From Marinobacter halodurans (GTDB lineage: Bacteria; Pseudomonadota; Gammaproteobacteria; Pseudomonadales; Oleiphilaceae), in assembly GCF_004327985.1 (NCBI RefSeq), contig NZ_SJDL01000028.1, forward strand, positions 1 to 64,000: a DNA stretch of 64,000 nt. Direction: 5' to 3'. The position numbers and the translations under genes are program-made. Below the pieces are notes generated by a model that saw only the letters and a program-made list of their open reading frames with translations, had not been told where the DNA came from and did not search any database. Positions within the stretch are counted from its first letter, which is position 1; each line of letters opens with the position of its first letter. Shown in pieces: positions 37,584-46,458 of the stretch.

Positions 37584-40284
37584 AGTTATCCCCCGCGCCG
37601 GCTTCCACCAGCAGCGGCACCTTCAGCTCGGCCGCGTTGGACATGCGTTCGGTCAGGCCCCGGGTTACCTTGTCCAGGGCCGATTCCTTCACTTCCAGGA
37701 TCAGCTCGTCGTGTACCTGCATCACCATGCGGGCCTCCTTGGCGTGCGCCTCCAGCAGCCAGTTCTCCACGGTCACCATCGCTCTCTTGATGATGTCCGC
37801 GGCGGTGCCCTGCATGGGGGCGTTGATGGCGGTGCGCTCGGCGGCCTGCTGCATCTGCTTGTTCTTCGCGTTGATCTCCGGCAGGTAGAGGCGCCGGCCG
37901 AACAGGGTCTCCACGTAACCCCGGTCATGGGCCTGTTTGCGGATATCGTCCATGTACTGGCGAACCCTGGGGTAGCGGTGGAAGTACAGGTCGATGTATT
38001 CCTGGGCCAGCTTGCGCTCGACGCCGAGCTGGCGGGACAGACCAAACGCGGACATGCCGTAGATCAGGCCGAAGTTGATGGCCTTGGCACTGCGCCGCTG
38101 GTCCGAGGTGACCTTGTCGGTGGTGGTGCCGAACACCTCGGCCGCGGTCGCCTTGTGGATATCCTTGCCGTCGGCAAAGGCCTTGAGCAGACCTTCGTCG
38201 CCGGACAGGTGGGCCATGATGCGCAGCTCGATCTGGGAGTAGTCGGCAGCGACCAGCTTGTAGCCGTCCGGAGCCACGAAAGCCTGGCGGATGCGGCGGC
38301 CCTCCTCGGTGCGAATCGGGATGTTCTGCAGGTTGGGTTCGGATGACGACAGCCGGCCGGTGGCGGCCACCGCCTGGTGATACGAGGTATGCACGCGCCC
38401 GGTGCGGGAGCTGACCATTTCCGGGAGCCGGTCGGTGTAGGTGGATTTGAGTTTGCTCAGGCTGCGGTGCTCCAGGATCAGGTGCGGCAGCCTGTAGTCG
38501 TGGGCCAGTTCCTGCAGCACCGGCTCTGCCGTGGAAGGTGCGCCCTTGGGGGTTTTCTTGACGACCGGCAGGCCCAGTTTCTCGTAGAAAATGGCCTGCA
38601 GTTGTTTGGGGGAGCCGAGATTGAACGTCTCACCGGCTTCCTCGTGGGCCGCCTTTTCCAGTTCGGCCATGCGCTCGGCCAGTTGCTGGCTGTGGCGCTT
38701 GAGGGTGGCCGTGTCGATCATTACCCCGCGCTGCTCCATGCGCGAGAGGACCGGTACCAGCGGCATATCGATTTGGGTGTAAACCTCTTCCAGGCGGCCT
38801 TCCTTCGCCAGGCGCGGTCGCAGGGTCTGGTGCAGTCGCAGGGTGATGTCGGCATCCTCGGCGGCATACGGTCCGGCCTGTTCCAGATCGATTTGGTTGA
38901 AGGTGAGCTGCTTCACGCCCTTGCCGGCAATCGACTCGAACGAGATGGTCGCTTCGCCCAGATACTTCAGGGCCAGGCTGTCCATGTCGTGGCGTGAGCC
39001 CGTTGAGTTGAGCACGTAGGACTCCAGCATGGTGTCCTCGGCAATGCCTTCCAGGTTGATGTCGTGATTGGCGAGCACGTTCTTGTCGTACTTGAGGTTC
39101 TGGCCGACCTTCTTCTGCTGCGGATCTTCCAGCAGCGGTTTGAGTGCCCCCAGTACGGTATCGCGGGCCAGTTGATCGGGCGCCCCCATGTAGTCATGGC
39201 CAAACGGCACGTAGGCGGCTTCGCCCGGCTCGATGGCAAAGGAAACGCCGACCACTTCCGCCTCGCTGTAATTGAGGCTGGTGGTTTCCGTGTCGAAGGC
39301 GAACAGGTCGGCTTTCTCCAGGCGCTTGACCCACGTGTCGAATTCGCCCTGGTCGGTCACCACGCTGTAGTGCTTCTCGGGCGTGTCCGGCGTGGCGTCG
39401 TCGTCTTCCGGGGCGTCGCCGTTGTTGTCGCTCAGTTCGGCAATCCAGGCCTTGAACTCATATTCCCGGAACAGGGCCAGCAGTTTCTCGCGGTCGGCCT
39501 CGTCCGGCTTGACGTCCTGGATGCCGAAGGCCAGATCCACATCGGTCTTGATGGTGGCCAGCTCCTTGCTCATCGGCAACTGGTCCAGGGCGTTGCGCAG
39601 GTTGTCGCCGATCTTGCCCTTGATCTCGTCGACATGCTCGATCAGGTTTTCCAGGGTTCCGTACTGCTGGAGCCACTTCACGGCGGTCTTGGGGCCGCAC
39701 TTTTCGACGCCCGGGATGTTGTCGACCTTGTCGCCCACCAGGGCCAGGTAGTCGATGATCTGCTCCGGAGCGATACCGAACTTCTCGGCCACGCCGTCCC
39801 GGTCCATGGCGGTTTCGGTCATGGTGTTGATCAGCGTAACGTGGTCGCTGACCAGTTGGGCCATGTCCTTGTCGCCGGTGGAAATCACCACATCGACGCC
39901 CTTCTCGGTGGCTTCATAGGCCAGGGTGCCGATGACGTCGTCCGCCTCCACATCCGGCACGATCAGCAGGGGCAGGCCCATGGCGTGGATAATCTCGTGA
40001 ATCGGCGCTATCTGGGTCGCCAGGTCCTCCGGCATCGGCGGGCGATGGGCCTTGTAGTCGGCATAGAGCTCGTGACGGAAGGTCTTGCCCTTGGCGTCGA
40101 AAACCACCACGACCTTGGAGCCGGGAAAGTCCTGGTCGAGTCGTCGCAGCATGCTGATCACCCCTTTGATCGCGCCGGTGGGATGGCCTTTGCTGGTGGT
40201 GAGCGGGGGCAGGGCATGGAAGGCGCGGAACAGGTAGGAGGATCCGTCGACAAGGACTACCGGGGGCGTCTGTTTCTGGCTCAT
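37567..40284 (-). CDS. polA: DNA polymerase I
   Basis: A 905-residue repair and Okazaki-processing polymerase. The 5'-3' nuclease is at residues 1-300 (VVLVDGSSYLFRAFHALPPL at the N-terminus), the 3'-5' exonuclease begins FAFDTETTSLNY near 345 with Asp and Glu intact, and the polymerase motifs are DYSQIELRIMAHLSGDE, AKAINFGLIYGMSAFGL and MQVHDELILEV. All three activities seem intact. The start at 40284 fits family length; a more distal ATG at 40332 gives no homology. Confidence 0.97.
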   Translation of the reverse strand: MSQKQTPPVVLVDGSSYLFRAFHALPPLTTSKGHPTGAIKGVISMLRRLDQDFPGSKVVVVFDAKGKTFRHELYADYKAHRPPMPEDLATQIAPIHEIIHAMGLPLLIVPDVEADDVIGTLAYEATEKGVDVVISTGDKDMAQLVSDHVTLINTMTETAMDRDGVAEKFGIAPEQIIDYLALVGDKVDNIPGVEKCGPKTAVKWLQQYGTLENLIEHVDEIKGKIGDNLRNALDQLPMSKELATIKTDVDLAFGIQDVKPDEADREKLLALFREYEFKAWIAELSDNNGDAPEDDDATPDTPEKHYSVVTDQGEFDTWVKRLEKADLFAFDTETTSLNYSEAEVVGVSFAIEPGEAAYVPFGHDYMGAPDQLARDTVLGALKPLLEDPQQKKVGQNLKYDKNVLANHDINLEGIAEDTMLESYVLNSTGSRHDMDSLALKYLGEATISFESIAGKGVKQLTFNQIDLEQAGPYAAEDADITLRLHQTLRPRLAKEGRLEEVYTQIDMPLVPVLSRMEQRGVMIDTATLKRHSQQLAERMAELEKAAHEEAGETFNLGSPKQLQAIFYEKLGLPVVKKTPKGAPSTAEPVLQELAHDYRLPHLILEHRSLSKLKSTYTDRLPEMVSSRTGRVHTSYHQAVAATGRLSSSEPNLQNIPIRTEEGRRIRQAFVAPDGYKLVAADYSQIELRIMAHLSGDEGLLKAFADGKDIHKATAAEVFGTTTDKVTSDQRRSAKAINFGLIYGMSAFGLSRQLGVERKLAQEYIDLYFHRYPRVRQYMDDIRKQAHDRGYVETLFGRRLYLPEINAKNKQMQQAAERTAINAPMQGTAADIIKRAMVTVENWLLEAHAKEARMVMQVHDELILEVKESALDKVTRGLTERMSNAAELKVPLLVEAGAGDNWDEAH

Positions 40285-40400
40285 AGGTGCGGGATTCCGG
40301 AATCTGGTTGTGAAGATCGCTGTGTTGTGCAAATCTGCTGGGAGGAGCCCTGTTTTCAGGGTGTCCCCAGCTTCAAGCCGTTAAGGAACATAAGGTTAAC

Positions 40401-40724
40401 ATGAAAAAGCCGATTGCCCTGCTGGTGGTTGTGGCCGCCACCGTTTTGAGTGCCCAGGCCCTGGCCGAGGAAGATCAGGCGCAGCAACAGGCGCCGGTCC
40501 GCGCTTCTGAGTACAAGCCGTCGCCGGACGCCCCCGAAGTCGTCATTCGACCGGGCAAGGATGCGACTTACTACGAGTATCGCGTCAACGGCGAGCTCAA
40601 GGAAATTCGGGTGAAGCCGAAGGTGGGGCCGGTCTATTACCTGGTGCCGGCCGACGACGGGGGCTTCATCCGCCAGGATGGATCGCAGTTGGTGGTGCCC
40701 AAGTGGATCCTGTTCCAGTGGTGA
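40401..40724 (+). CDS. DUF2782 exported protein
   Basis: A 107-residue protein with a signal peptide (cut after AQALA, residue 22) and a C-terminal DUF2782 domain: VVIRPGKDATYYEYRVNGEL, then EIRVKPKVGPVYYLV. The function is unknown. Divergence from polA is conserved in pseudomonads and relatives. RBS ggaac is modest. Confidence 0.85.
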   Translation: MKKPIALLVVVAATVLSAQALAEEDQAQQQAPVRASEYKPSPDAPEVVIRPGKDATYYEYRVNGELKEIRVKPKVGPVYYLVPADDGGFIRQDGSQLVVPKWILFQW

Positions 40725-40787
40725 CGGGTGAGGCGCCTTCCGGCTTGGCACATACTGCAGGGAAGCCGGGAGGAAGGCGCTGTCACT

Positions 40788-41222
40788 TTAGATGATGTTG
40801 ACGGCAATCACCTGGGAGGGTTGGCTTTCCAGGCCATCGATATCGACCGTGGTGACCGCGAATTCATAGGCGCCCGGCTCGAACCCCTTCAGTGGGTAAG
40901 TCGTTTCATCCGAGCCATTGACGCTGATGGCCTGATAGTTGTCCTGGTATTTCAGCTTGTAGTAGATCCGGTACCCGCGAATCTCGCCCACGTAGAGTTT
41001 TGAGCCGTCGGCGCGCGTGGCCGGTGCCACCCATTGCAGGTTTGACGTCGCCGCCTCGCGCGGTTCGCTCAGGGCAGCCGCGTCACCGCCGGTATCCGAC
41101 GATGCTTTATAGGCTGAATCCGAGGACGATCCGCCACCCTTACAGCCGGTGATGAACAGGGTGGCAAAAAACAGGGGCAAAAGGAGGGCATGCCGAGCCC
41201 GACTTGGCGTTGTGTAGGACAT
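40788..41222 (-). CDS. Fibronectin type III-like lipoprotein
   Basis: A 144-residue lipoprotein. The lipobox FITGC (Cys at about 27) ends a signal peptide. A Gly/Ser/Asp linker is followed by a beta-sandwich with GYRIYYKLKYQ, YPLKGFEPGAYEFAVTTVDI and GLESQPSQVIAV, typical of fibronectin type III. It is likely in the outer membrane or periplasm. Partner unknown. Confidence 0.75.
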   Translation of the reverse strand: MSYTTPSRARHALLLPLFFATLFITGCKGGGSSSDSAYKASSDTGGDAAALSEPREAATSNLQWVAPATRADGSKLYVGEIRGYRIYYKLKYQDNYQAISVNGSDETTYPLKGFEPGAYEFAVTTVDIDGLESQPSQVIAVNII

Positions 41223-41637
41223 TGATATACCTGACGTTTAGCTGGTGAATCCTGGCCCGCTTGGGCGAGCTCTCTTATTTCGGGACGTCTCAAGCGTCAT
41301 GCAATGACGGCGACGGACAGTTCCGGCATCCGTATGAAACATCCCGTAAGAGGCACTGCGGAGAAGACTCCATCCTCACAAATCCATTGGCGGTCATTAT
41401 GCGGATGCCCTCCCCCGTCTCAAGTGAACATTTTGTAGGTTTTTTGAACAGGCGTTCACTTTTCGCCGGAAGTTGGTTTGGCGCCAGTCGGTTAGCGGTG
41501 ACGACTGAATAATGCGGCTTAGTATGATTATTCTAATTTTTGTGCGTACTGTCCGTGGTGTTAACGAAATTGGCCTGGCGGGACAGAGACCCGCCGCCAG
41601 TCGAATTCAAGTAGCACAAGCAATGGAGAGGCACCAC
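41223..41637. promoter_or_regulatory. 415-bp regulatory region ahead of the phasin-like gene
   Basis: No gene is seen. The right half is unusually AT-rich, with TAGTATGATTATTCTAATTT near 41520. It contains a palindrome described separately. The left 100 bp should hold the promoter of the divergent lipoprotein gene. Confidence 0.4.
41423..41460. promoter_or_regulatory. TetR-type operator-like repeat upstream of the phasin-like gene
   Basis: TGAACAGGCGTTCA (41445-41458) is a perfect 5-4-5 inverted repeat. AGTGAAC (41423-41429) and GTTCACT (41454-41460) form a wider inverted pair. The minus-strand form AGTGAACGCCTGTTCA resembles, from memory, operators of fatty-acid-related TetR regulators of the DesT/FabR kind. 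The regulator is not known. Confidence 0.35.
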
Positions 41638-42057
41638 ATGGGTAAGCTGAAGAGTTATCAGGAACAGATCCAGGACATCGTCGAGAAAGGCATCAACGCG
41701 GCTGAAGAGCGCCAGAAGAAGCTGGCCGCCAAGCCGTTCGAGTACGCCGAGAAGCTGGAAGCGGAAGCGCGTGAATACAGCGTGAAGACCCTGCGTAAGC
41801 GGTATGACGACTACAGCGGAAGCCTGTTTACCCAACTGCGCAGCCTGAACAGCCGTTTCGGTAACTTTGCCGCGGATCTCGTGGCGAAGATCGAGAAGGA
41901 GACGGCCGAGAGTGCCGAAACGGTATCCGAAGCGGCGGATGAAGTGTCCAGGCAGGCCAAGCCGGTGAAGAAGTCCACGACCACCAGCACGGCCAAGAAG
42001 AACACCACGCGCAAGACCAGCACGGCCAAGAAGTCATCCACCACAGCCTCTGCCTGA
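41638..42057 (+). CDS. Phasin-like coiled-coil protein with a histone H1-like Lys/Thr/Ala tail
   Basis: A 139-residue protein. Residues 1-100 are helical and amphipathic (YQEQIQDIVEKGINAAEERQ, AKPFEYAEKLEAEAREYSV) as in phasins that coat polyhydroxyalkanoate granules. Residues 101-139 are a low-complexity AKK/TT/KS tail like histone H1 or PhaF. Such tails bind DNA, so it could link granules to the nucleoid. Phasin identity is inferred from helix pattern and tail, not a clear motif. ATG 41638 has gagagg 6 bases upstream. Confidence 0.5.
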   Translation: MGKLKSYQEQIQDIVEKGINAAEERQKKLAAKPFEYAEKLEAEAREYSVKTLRKRYDDYSGSLFTQLRSLNSRFGNFAADLVAKIEKETAESAETVSEAADEVSRQAKPVKKSTTTSTAKKNTTRKTSTAKKSSTTASA

Positions 42058-42080
42058 GGCCGACGTATCGATGACCGGTA

Positions 42081-42104
42081 AGGGTCGCTTTGGCGACCCT
42101 TTTT
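42081..42104 (+). terminator. Terminator after the phasin-like gene
   Basis: AGGGTCGC (42081-42088) and GCGACCCT (42093-42100) form an 8-bp stem with a TTTG loop, followed by TTTT. Confidence 0.9.
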
Positions 42105-42120
42105 CGTGGCTGCCCGTTCG

Positions 42121-42777
42121 TTAATCGGAAGAATCGTTTGCGCCGGTATCCTCCGGGGTGAGTTCCAGTGAGCGTTTTTCGCCGGTCAGGGCTTCCAGCC
42201 GTTCGATCTTGTCTTCGAAGGAGTGGCGTATCCGGTCGGTTTCCATATCCTGCTGCTGGATCTCCCGCTCGATATCCCGCTTCTGGGATTGCAGCCGTTC
42301 GATCCGGGTCGTCAGGGTGTCCGGAACTTCCCGGCCGGCCCGTTCCAGGTCGGCGGCCTTGCTCTGCTGCTCCTGGAGCTGGCTCTCGATGACCGCGATA
42401 TTGCCTCGCTTGAGCTGAACCAGGCTTTGCAGTTCCTGCAGTTTGCGGCGCAGGGCGCGGACGGCATCATCCGGGTGGCTGTAGGTGCGCAGCAGTTGGG
42501 CGTCTTCCTCGCGCTGTTGTTCGGCGCGTTTCTCCTGCTGTTTTTCCTGGGCGCGCTCGGCCAGTTCTTCCTTGGTCGGCGCCGGATCGACGGTTTTCTC
42601 CACGCGACCCTGTGCGTTGAGGATCTGGTAGCCCCGCTTGGAGGCATCGGAAGGCACCGTATTGCTGATAACGGTACGCCCGTTATCGTCCTTGTAACGG
42701 TACATGGTGCCGGCCTGGGCGGCGCCCAGCGAGGTGCAGAGCAGGACGGCAAGAGCAAGGTGTGGAAGGTGTTTCAT
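42121..42777 (-). CDS. DUF4124 exported protein with coiled coil
   Basis: A 218-residue protein with a signal peptide (about residues 1-22, ending AQA) then the DUF4124 motif TMYRYKDDNGRTVISNTVPS. The remaining 140 residues are highly charged and form a long coiled coil (EELAERAQEKQQEKRAEQQR and later QSQKRDIEREIQQQ). It is periplasmic and of unknown function. Start 42777 is from the signal peptide position. Confidence 0.75.
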   Translation of the reverse strand: MKHLPHLALAVLLCTSLGAAQAGTMYRYKDDNGRTVISNTVPSDASKRGYQILNAQGRVEKTVDPAPTKEELAERAQEKQQEKRAEQQREEDAQLLRTYSHPDDAVRALRRKLQELQSLVQLKRGNIAVIESQLQEQQSKAADLERAGREVPDTLTTRIERLQSQKRDIEREIQQQDMETDRIRHSFEDKIERLEALTGEKRSLELTPEDTGANDSSD

Positions 42778-42911
42778 CGTGACTTGATTCACCAGTTTAC
42801 TGCGCCAGTGTTCTACGGATGCTCGCAGCATAACAGACCTGCCGGAGTGCTTTGTAAAAATTGGTTGCCGGGCCCTTGCCCGTGTCGCAGACAGGTCCTT
42901 TAAGCCCGGTT

Positions 42912-43550
42912 TCAGATGCCGTACTGGTCTCGATAATCGGCGACTTTACGGGCATTGCCCTGGAAGTCGGGGCGATCGGCGAGGTAGGCGATGACCTGTT
43001 CCAGTTGGATGATGCTGACGACCGGCAGGTTGAACTCGGCCTCGACCTCCTGGATCGCCGACAGTTTGCCCCGGCCGCGTTCCTGGCGGTCCAGTGCGAT
43101 CAGCACGCCGGCCGGTTCGGCACCCGCATCGCGGATAATATCGATGGATTCACGGATGGCCGTGCCGGCGGTGATCACGTCATCGATAATGAGGGCTTTG
43201 CCCTTTAAGGGTGCGCCAACGATATTGCCGCCCTCTCCGTGGTCCTTTTTCTCTTTGCGGTTGAACGCGTAGGGGCGGTCGTCACCCGTCTGGGCCAGCG
43301 ACATGGCAGTGGCTGCGGCCAACGGAATGCCCTTATAGGCAGGCCCGAAAAGAATGTCATAATTCAGGCCGCTATTTTGCAGGGCTGACGCATAGGCACG
43401 CCCGAGCTGAAGCAAATCCGACCCCGTATTGAACAGGCCAGCGTTGAAGAAGTAGGGACTCCTGCGCCCGGACTTGAGTGTGAACTCCCCGAAACGGAGG
43501 ACGTCACGGCGGATGGCAAATTCGATGAAATCGCGTTGATAGTCGTGCAT
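42912..43550 (-). CDS. pyrE: Orotate phosphoribosyltransferase
   Basis: A 212-residue pyrimidine enzyme that makes OMP from orotate and PRPP. The PRPP-binding motif [14 protein letters not shown] lies near residue 118 and [14 protein letters not shown] near 69. It is divergent from the Crc-like gene, 70 bp apart, as in pseudomonads. Confidence 0.95.
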   Translation of the reverse strand: MHDYQRDFIEFAIRRDVLRFGEFTLKSGRRSPYFFNAGLFNTGSDLLQLGRAYASALQNSGLNYDILFGPAYKGIPLAAATAMSLAQTGDDRPYAFNRKEKKDHGEGGNIVGAPLKGKALIIDDVITAGTAIRESIDIIRDAGAEPAGVLIALDRQERGRGKLSAIQEVEAEFNLPVVSIIQLEQVIAYLADRPDFQGNARKVADYRDQYGI

Positions 43551-43620
43551 GGCAAGGGGTGGTTTCTTTCAAAACGGCGTAAAAACGGTATCATACACAC
43601 AAACGTTTCAGGGAACATCT

Positions 43621-44430
43621 ATGCGGGTAGTATCGATCAGCGTCAACGGCCTCGCGCAGGCCATTGACCGGGGGTTTTTTGACTGGCTGGCGAGTCAGGA
43701 TGCAGATGTGGTCTGCGTCCAGGATCACCGCATGCGGGTCTATGAGTTTGACGACCCCCGTTACATACCCGAAGGTTACGAAGCCTACTTCATCGACGGT
43801 GAAGAAACCGAGCACGGCGGTGTGGGGATCTACACCCGGCATTTCCCCAAGGCGATCATCTACGGTTTTGCCAATGAAATGGCCGATCGCGAGGGCCGCT
43901 TTATCCAGGCGGATTTCGACAAGGTCAGTGTGGCCTGTGTGCTGGCCCCCTGTGCCCTGGGTCGCGAAGAAGAGCTGATCAGCGAAGAGAACGATCTGAC
44001 GGTGCTCGACCACAAGGACGACTTCATGGAAGCGTTCGGTCAGCACATGCAGAAAACCCTGCGCAAGCGCCGCCAGTTCATCTTCTGCGCGAACCTGCAG
44101 ACGGCGCACCACGTGACCGATACCAGTCCGCGTTACCACAAACTGGATGTGTCCGGTTTCCTGCCCCATGAGCGCGCATGGCTCGACCGCCTGTTCGACG
44201 AAATGGGCTGCATCGATGCCTTCCGGGAAGTGAACAAGGACGGCGACCAGTTCACCTGGTGGCCGGAGTGGGCCGAGGGCTGGCGTCAGCACGCCGGCTG
44301 GCGGACCGACTACCAGCTGGCCACGCCGGGTATCCGCAAGACGATCATGGCCGGCTGGGTCGACGACGAAACCCGTTTCTCCGACCATGCCCCGGTGATC
44401 ATCGACTACGACATCGATATCGGTTTCTAG
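43621..44430 (+). CDS. crc: Crc-like catabolite repression protein (degenerate ExoIII fold)
   Basis: A 269-residue protein of the exonuclease III/EEP fold. Alignment from memory to P. aeruginosa Crc is clear: MRVVSISVNG, CVQDHRMRVYEFDDP, YGFANEMADREGRFIQADFD, HERAWLDRLFDEMG and SDHAPVIIDYD. The metal-binding Glu of ExoIII (LQE) is Asp here, and the catalytic GDxN is FCANLQ, so nuclease activity is unlikely, as for Crc. Crc works with Hfq to repress translation of catabolic mRNAs. Synteny pyrE-crc-rph-yicC supports this. The main alternative is a true EEP nuclease. Confidence 0.8.
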   Translation: MRVVSISVNGLAQAIDRGFFDWLASQDADVVCVQDHRMRVYEFDDPRYIPEGYEAYFIDGEETEHGGVGIYTRHFPKAIIYGFANEMADREGRFIQADFDKVSVACVLAPCALGREEELISEENDLTVLDHKDDFMEAFGQHMQKTLRKRRQFIFCANLQTAHHVTDTSPRYHKLDVSGFLPHERAWLDRLFDEMGCIDAFREVNKDGDQFTWWPEWAEGWRQHAGWRTDYQLATPGIRKTIMAGWVDDETRFSDHAPVIIDYDIDIGF

Positions 44431-44451
44431 TGCCCGACGGTAGCGGATACG

Positions 44452-44481
44452 AAAAAGGCCAGCGATTTTGCTGGCCTTTTT
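44452..44481. terminator. Bidirectional terminator between crc and rph
   Basis: AAAAAGGCCAGC and GCTGGCCTTTTT form a 12-bp stem with a GATTTT loop. A-run and U-run serve both converging genes. Confidence 0.95.
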
Positions 44482-44497
44482 GCGTTCCGGATCGGGG

Positions 44498-45214
44498 TTA
44501 TCCTTCCAGGGCTGCCTTCTGCAGATCGAACAGGTGCTCGATGCTCTGCTTGGCCAGGGCCAGCATGCTGTCGAGCTCTTCCCGGTCAAACGGCGCGCCT
44601 TCGGCGGTACCCTGAATTTCGATGAAGCCGCCGCGGTCGGTCATGATGACGTTCATGTCGGTTTCAGCGGTCGAGTCTTCGGCGTAGTCGAGGTCAGCCA
44701 CGGGCGTACCGTCAAAGACACCGACGGAGATGGCGCCCACCATCTGTACCAGGGGCGAGGCTTTCAGGCGGCCTGTCTTCACCAGGTGGTTGAGGGCATC
44801 CACCAGCGCCACGCAGCCGCCGGTAATGGCTGCGGTGCGGGTGCCGCCGTCGGCCTGGATGACGTCGCAGTCGATGGTGATGGTGTGCTCGCCCAGTTTG
44901 TTCAGATCCACGGCCGCGCGCAGGGAGCGGCCGATCAGGCGCTGGATCTCGACCGTGCGGCCACCCTGCTTACCACGGGCCGCCTCCCGGCCCATGCGAC
45001 TGCCGGTGGAGCGGGGCAGCATGCCGTATTCGGCGGTGATCCAGCCTTTGCCGGCGCCCTTGAGGAAGCGGGGTACGTTGTTTTCGACAGAGGCTGTGCA
45101 GATCAGCTTGGTGTCACCGAACTCGATCAGGACCGAACCTTCCGCATGTTTGGTGTAGTTGCGGGTGATCCGGATGTCGCGCGTCTGTTCAGGGGCTCGT
45201 CCACTGGGTCGCAT
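44498..45214 (-). CDS. rph: Ribonuclease PH
   Basis: A 238-residue phosphorolytic 3'-5' exonuclease that trims tRNA 3' ends. [38 protein letters not shown] and [20 protein letters not shown] are diagnostic. It lies next to yicC (divergent). Confidence 0.96.
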   Translation of the reverse strand: MRPSGRAPEQTRDIRITRNYTKHAEGSVLIEFGDTKLICTASVENNVPRFLKGAGKGWITAEYGMLPRSTGSRMGREAARGKQGGRTVEIQRLIGRSLRAAVDLNKLGEHTITIDCDVIQADGGTRTAAITGGCVALVDALNHLVKTGRLKASPLVQMVGAISVGVFDGTPVADLDYAEDSTAETDMNVIMTDRGGFIEIQGTAEGAPFDREELDSMLALAKQSIEHLFDLQKAALEG

Positions 45215-45394
45215 ACCGATTCCTGTGTTGGTTGAATGAAGCGGGTCCTGGCCCGGACGTGAAACCGCTTGTGGTTATCGGGCCATTGGAAAGCCGCACA
45301 GTATATCATGACGAGGGTGTCATCGCAGACGGTTCGCGGTTGTTGCCGACTGGCTGCTAGAATACATCAACGCCAACGACAGTCCGGAGTTTTC

Positions 45395-46261
45395 ATGATC
45401 CGTAGCATGACCGCTTTTGCGCGCAAAGACACCGAAGGGGAGTGGGGCTCGCTGACCTGCGAGATGCGGGCGGTGAACCATCGCTACCTGGAGCCTTCCT
45501 TCCGGCTGCCGGAATCCCTGCGGGAACTCGAGAACGGGTTCCGCGAGGCGTTGCGCCAGCGCCTCGGGCGCGGCAAGGTAGAGATTGGCATGCGACTGCA
45601 GCTGGCCGAAAATGCCGGCGGCGGCCTGGAAGTGAACCTGTCCCTGGCCGAGGAAATCAACGAGGCGGCCAACCAGGTCAACCGGATCCTTGACAACCCC
45701 GCCCACATCAATGCCCTGGATATACTGCGCTGGCCGGGCGTGCTGGCGTCGGCACAGCAGGATATGGCGCCGGTGAAGGCGGCTGCCCAGGGGGTATTCG
45801 AGGACACCGTCAAGGAGCTCGTGGCCGTTCGCGAGCGTGAGGGGGAGCGGCTGCAGCCGTTGTTCCAGGACCGGCTCTCCGAGATTTCCGACTACGTCGC
45901 CGACGTTCGCAAGCGGATGCCCGGGTTGTTGGAGCAGCAGGCGCAGAACCTGAAAGACCGTTTTGCCGCCGCGCAGGTGGAGTTGGAGCCGGAGCGCCTG
46001 TCCCAGGAAATGGTGATGCTCGCGCAGAAATCCGATGTAGCCGAAGAGCTCGATCGCCTGGACGCGCACGTCAGCGAGGTGCGCGATACCCTGCAGGCGG
46101 ACAAGCCCATGGGCCGGCGTCTCGACTTCCTGATGCAGGAGCTCAACCGGGAAGCCAATACCCTGAGCAGCAAATCCATCGACGCGGACGTCACCCGTAT
46201 TGCCGTCAACCTGAAAGTCCTGATCGAGCAGATGCGGGAACAGGTCCAGAACATAGAGTGA
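45395..46261 (+). CDS. yicC: YicC-family endoribonuclease, 3' end supplied by an integrated element
   Basis: A 288-residue protein. It begins MIRSMTAFARKDTEGEWGSL and has AVNHRYLEPSFRLPESLREL; the C-terminus ends LIEQMREQVQNIE like E. coli YicC. The family cleaves RNA, and E. coli YicC promotes turnover of the small RNA RyhB. The last three codons and the stop (46253-46261) belong to the inserted element, because the ancestral end CAG GTC CAG AAC GTC GAA TAG is found at 54364-54384. The protein is thus intact, with Val to Ile at the penultimate residue. ATG 45395 fits the family start. Confidence 0.95.
   Translation: MIRSMTAFARKDTEGEWGSLTCEMRAVNHRYLEPSFRLPESLRELENGFREALRQRLGRGKVEIGMRLQLAENAGGGLEVNLSLAEEINEAANQVNRILDNPAHINALDILRWPGVLASAQQDMAPVKAAAQGVFEDTVKELVAVREREGERLQPLFQDRLSEISDYVADVRKRMPGLLEQQAQNLKDRFAAAQVELEPERLSQEMVMLAQKSDVAEELDRLDAHVSEVRDTLQADKPMGRRLDFLMQELNREANTLSSKSIDADVTRIAVNLKVLIEQMREQVQNIE
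46241..46252 (+). repeat. Left attachment site core (attL)
   Basis: CAGGTCCAGAAC lies in the last codons of yicC and recurs exactly at 54364-54375. The bases after it (ATAGAGTGA) come from the element and keep the frame. Confidence 0.88.
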
Positions 46262-46296
46262 CATTTCTGGTCGTTTCTCAACTTTCCAATACTCTC

Positions 46297-46325
46297 TAAA
46301 GGCCCCGTAAATAGGGGCTTTTTTG
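46297..46325 (+). terminator. Element-borne terminator for yicC
   Basis: GGCCCC (46301-46306) pairs with GGGGC(T) with A/U extension, followed by TTTTTT. It is inside the element, so the newcomer also supplies a transcription stop for yicC. Confidence 0.85.
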
Positions 46326-46343
46326 TTTTATGGCGTTTACATC

Positions 46344-46435
46344 TGTCACTCTATGTTTCACTATAGTGGTGACAGAAACGGTGACATAAAGTCGTGTCAC
46401 CACCAGTAAGCGCCGATTACCGGCAGTCTGTCACC
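46344..46435. repeat. Cluster of five TGTCACC/GGTGACA repeats, probable integrase arm sites
   Basis: The heptamer occurs as TGTCACT (46344), GGTGACA (46368), GGTGACA (46380), TGTCACC (46395) and TGTCACC (46429), in both orientations, between attL and the integrase. Two more copies lie near attR. This mirrors arm-type binding sites of tyrosine integrases. Confidence 0.6.
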
Positions 46436-46458
46436 ACTAGCCGACACAAGGGGGCAGC

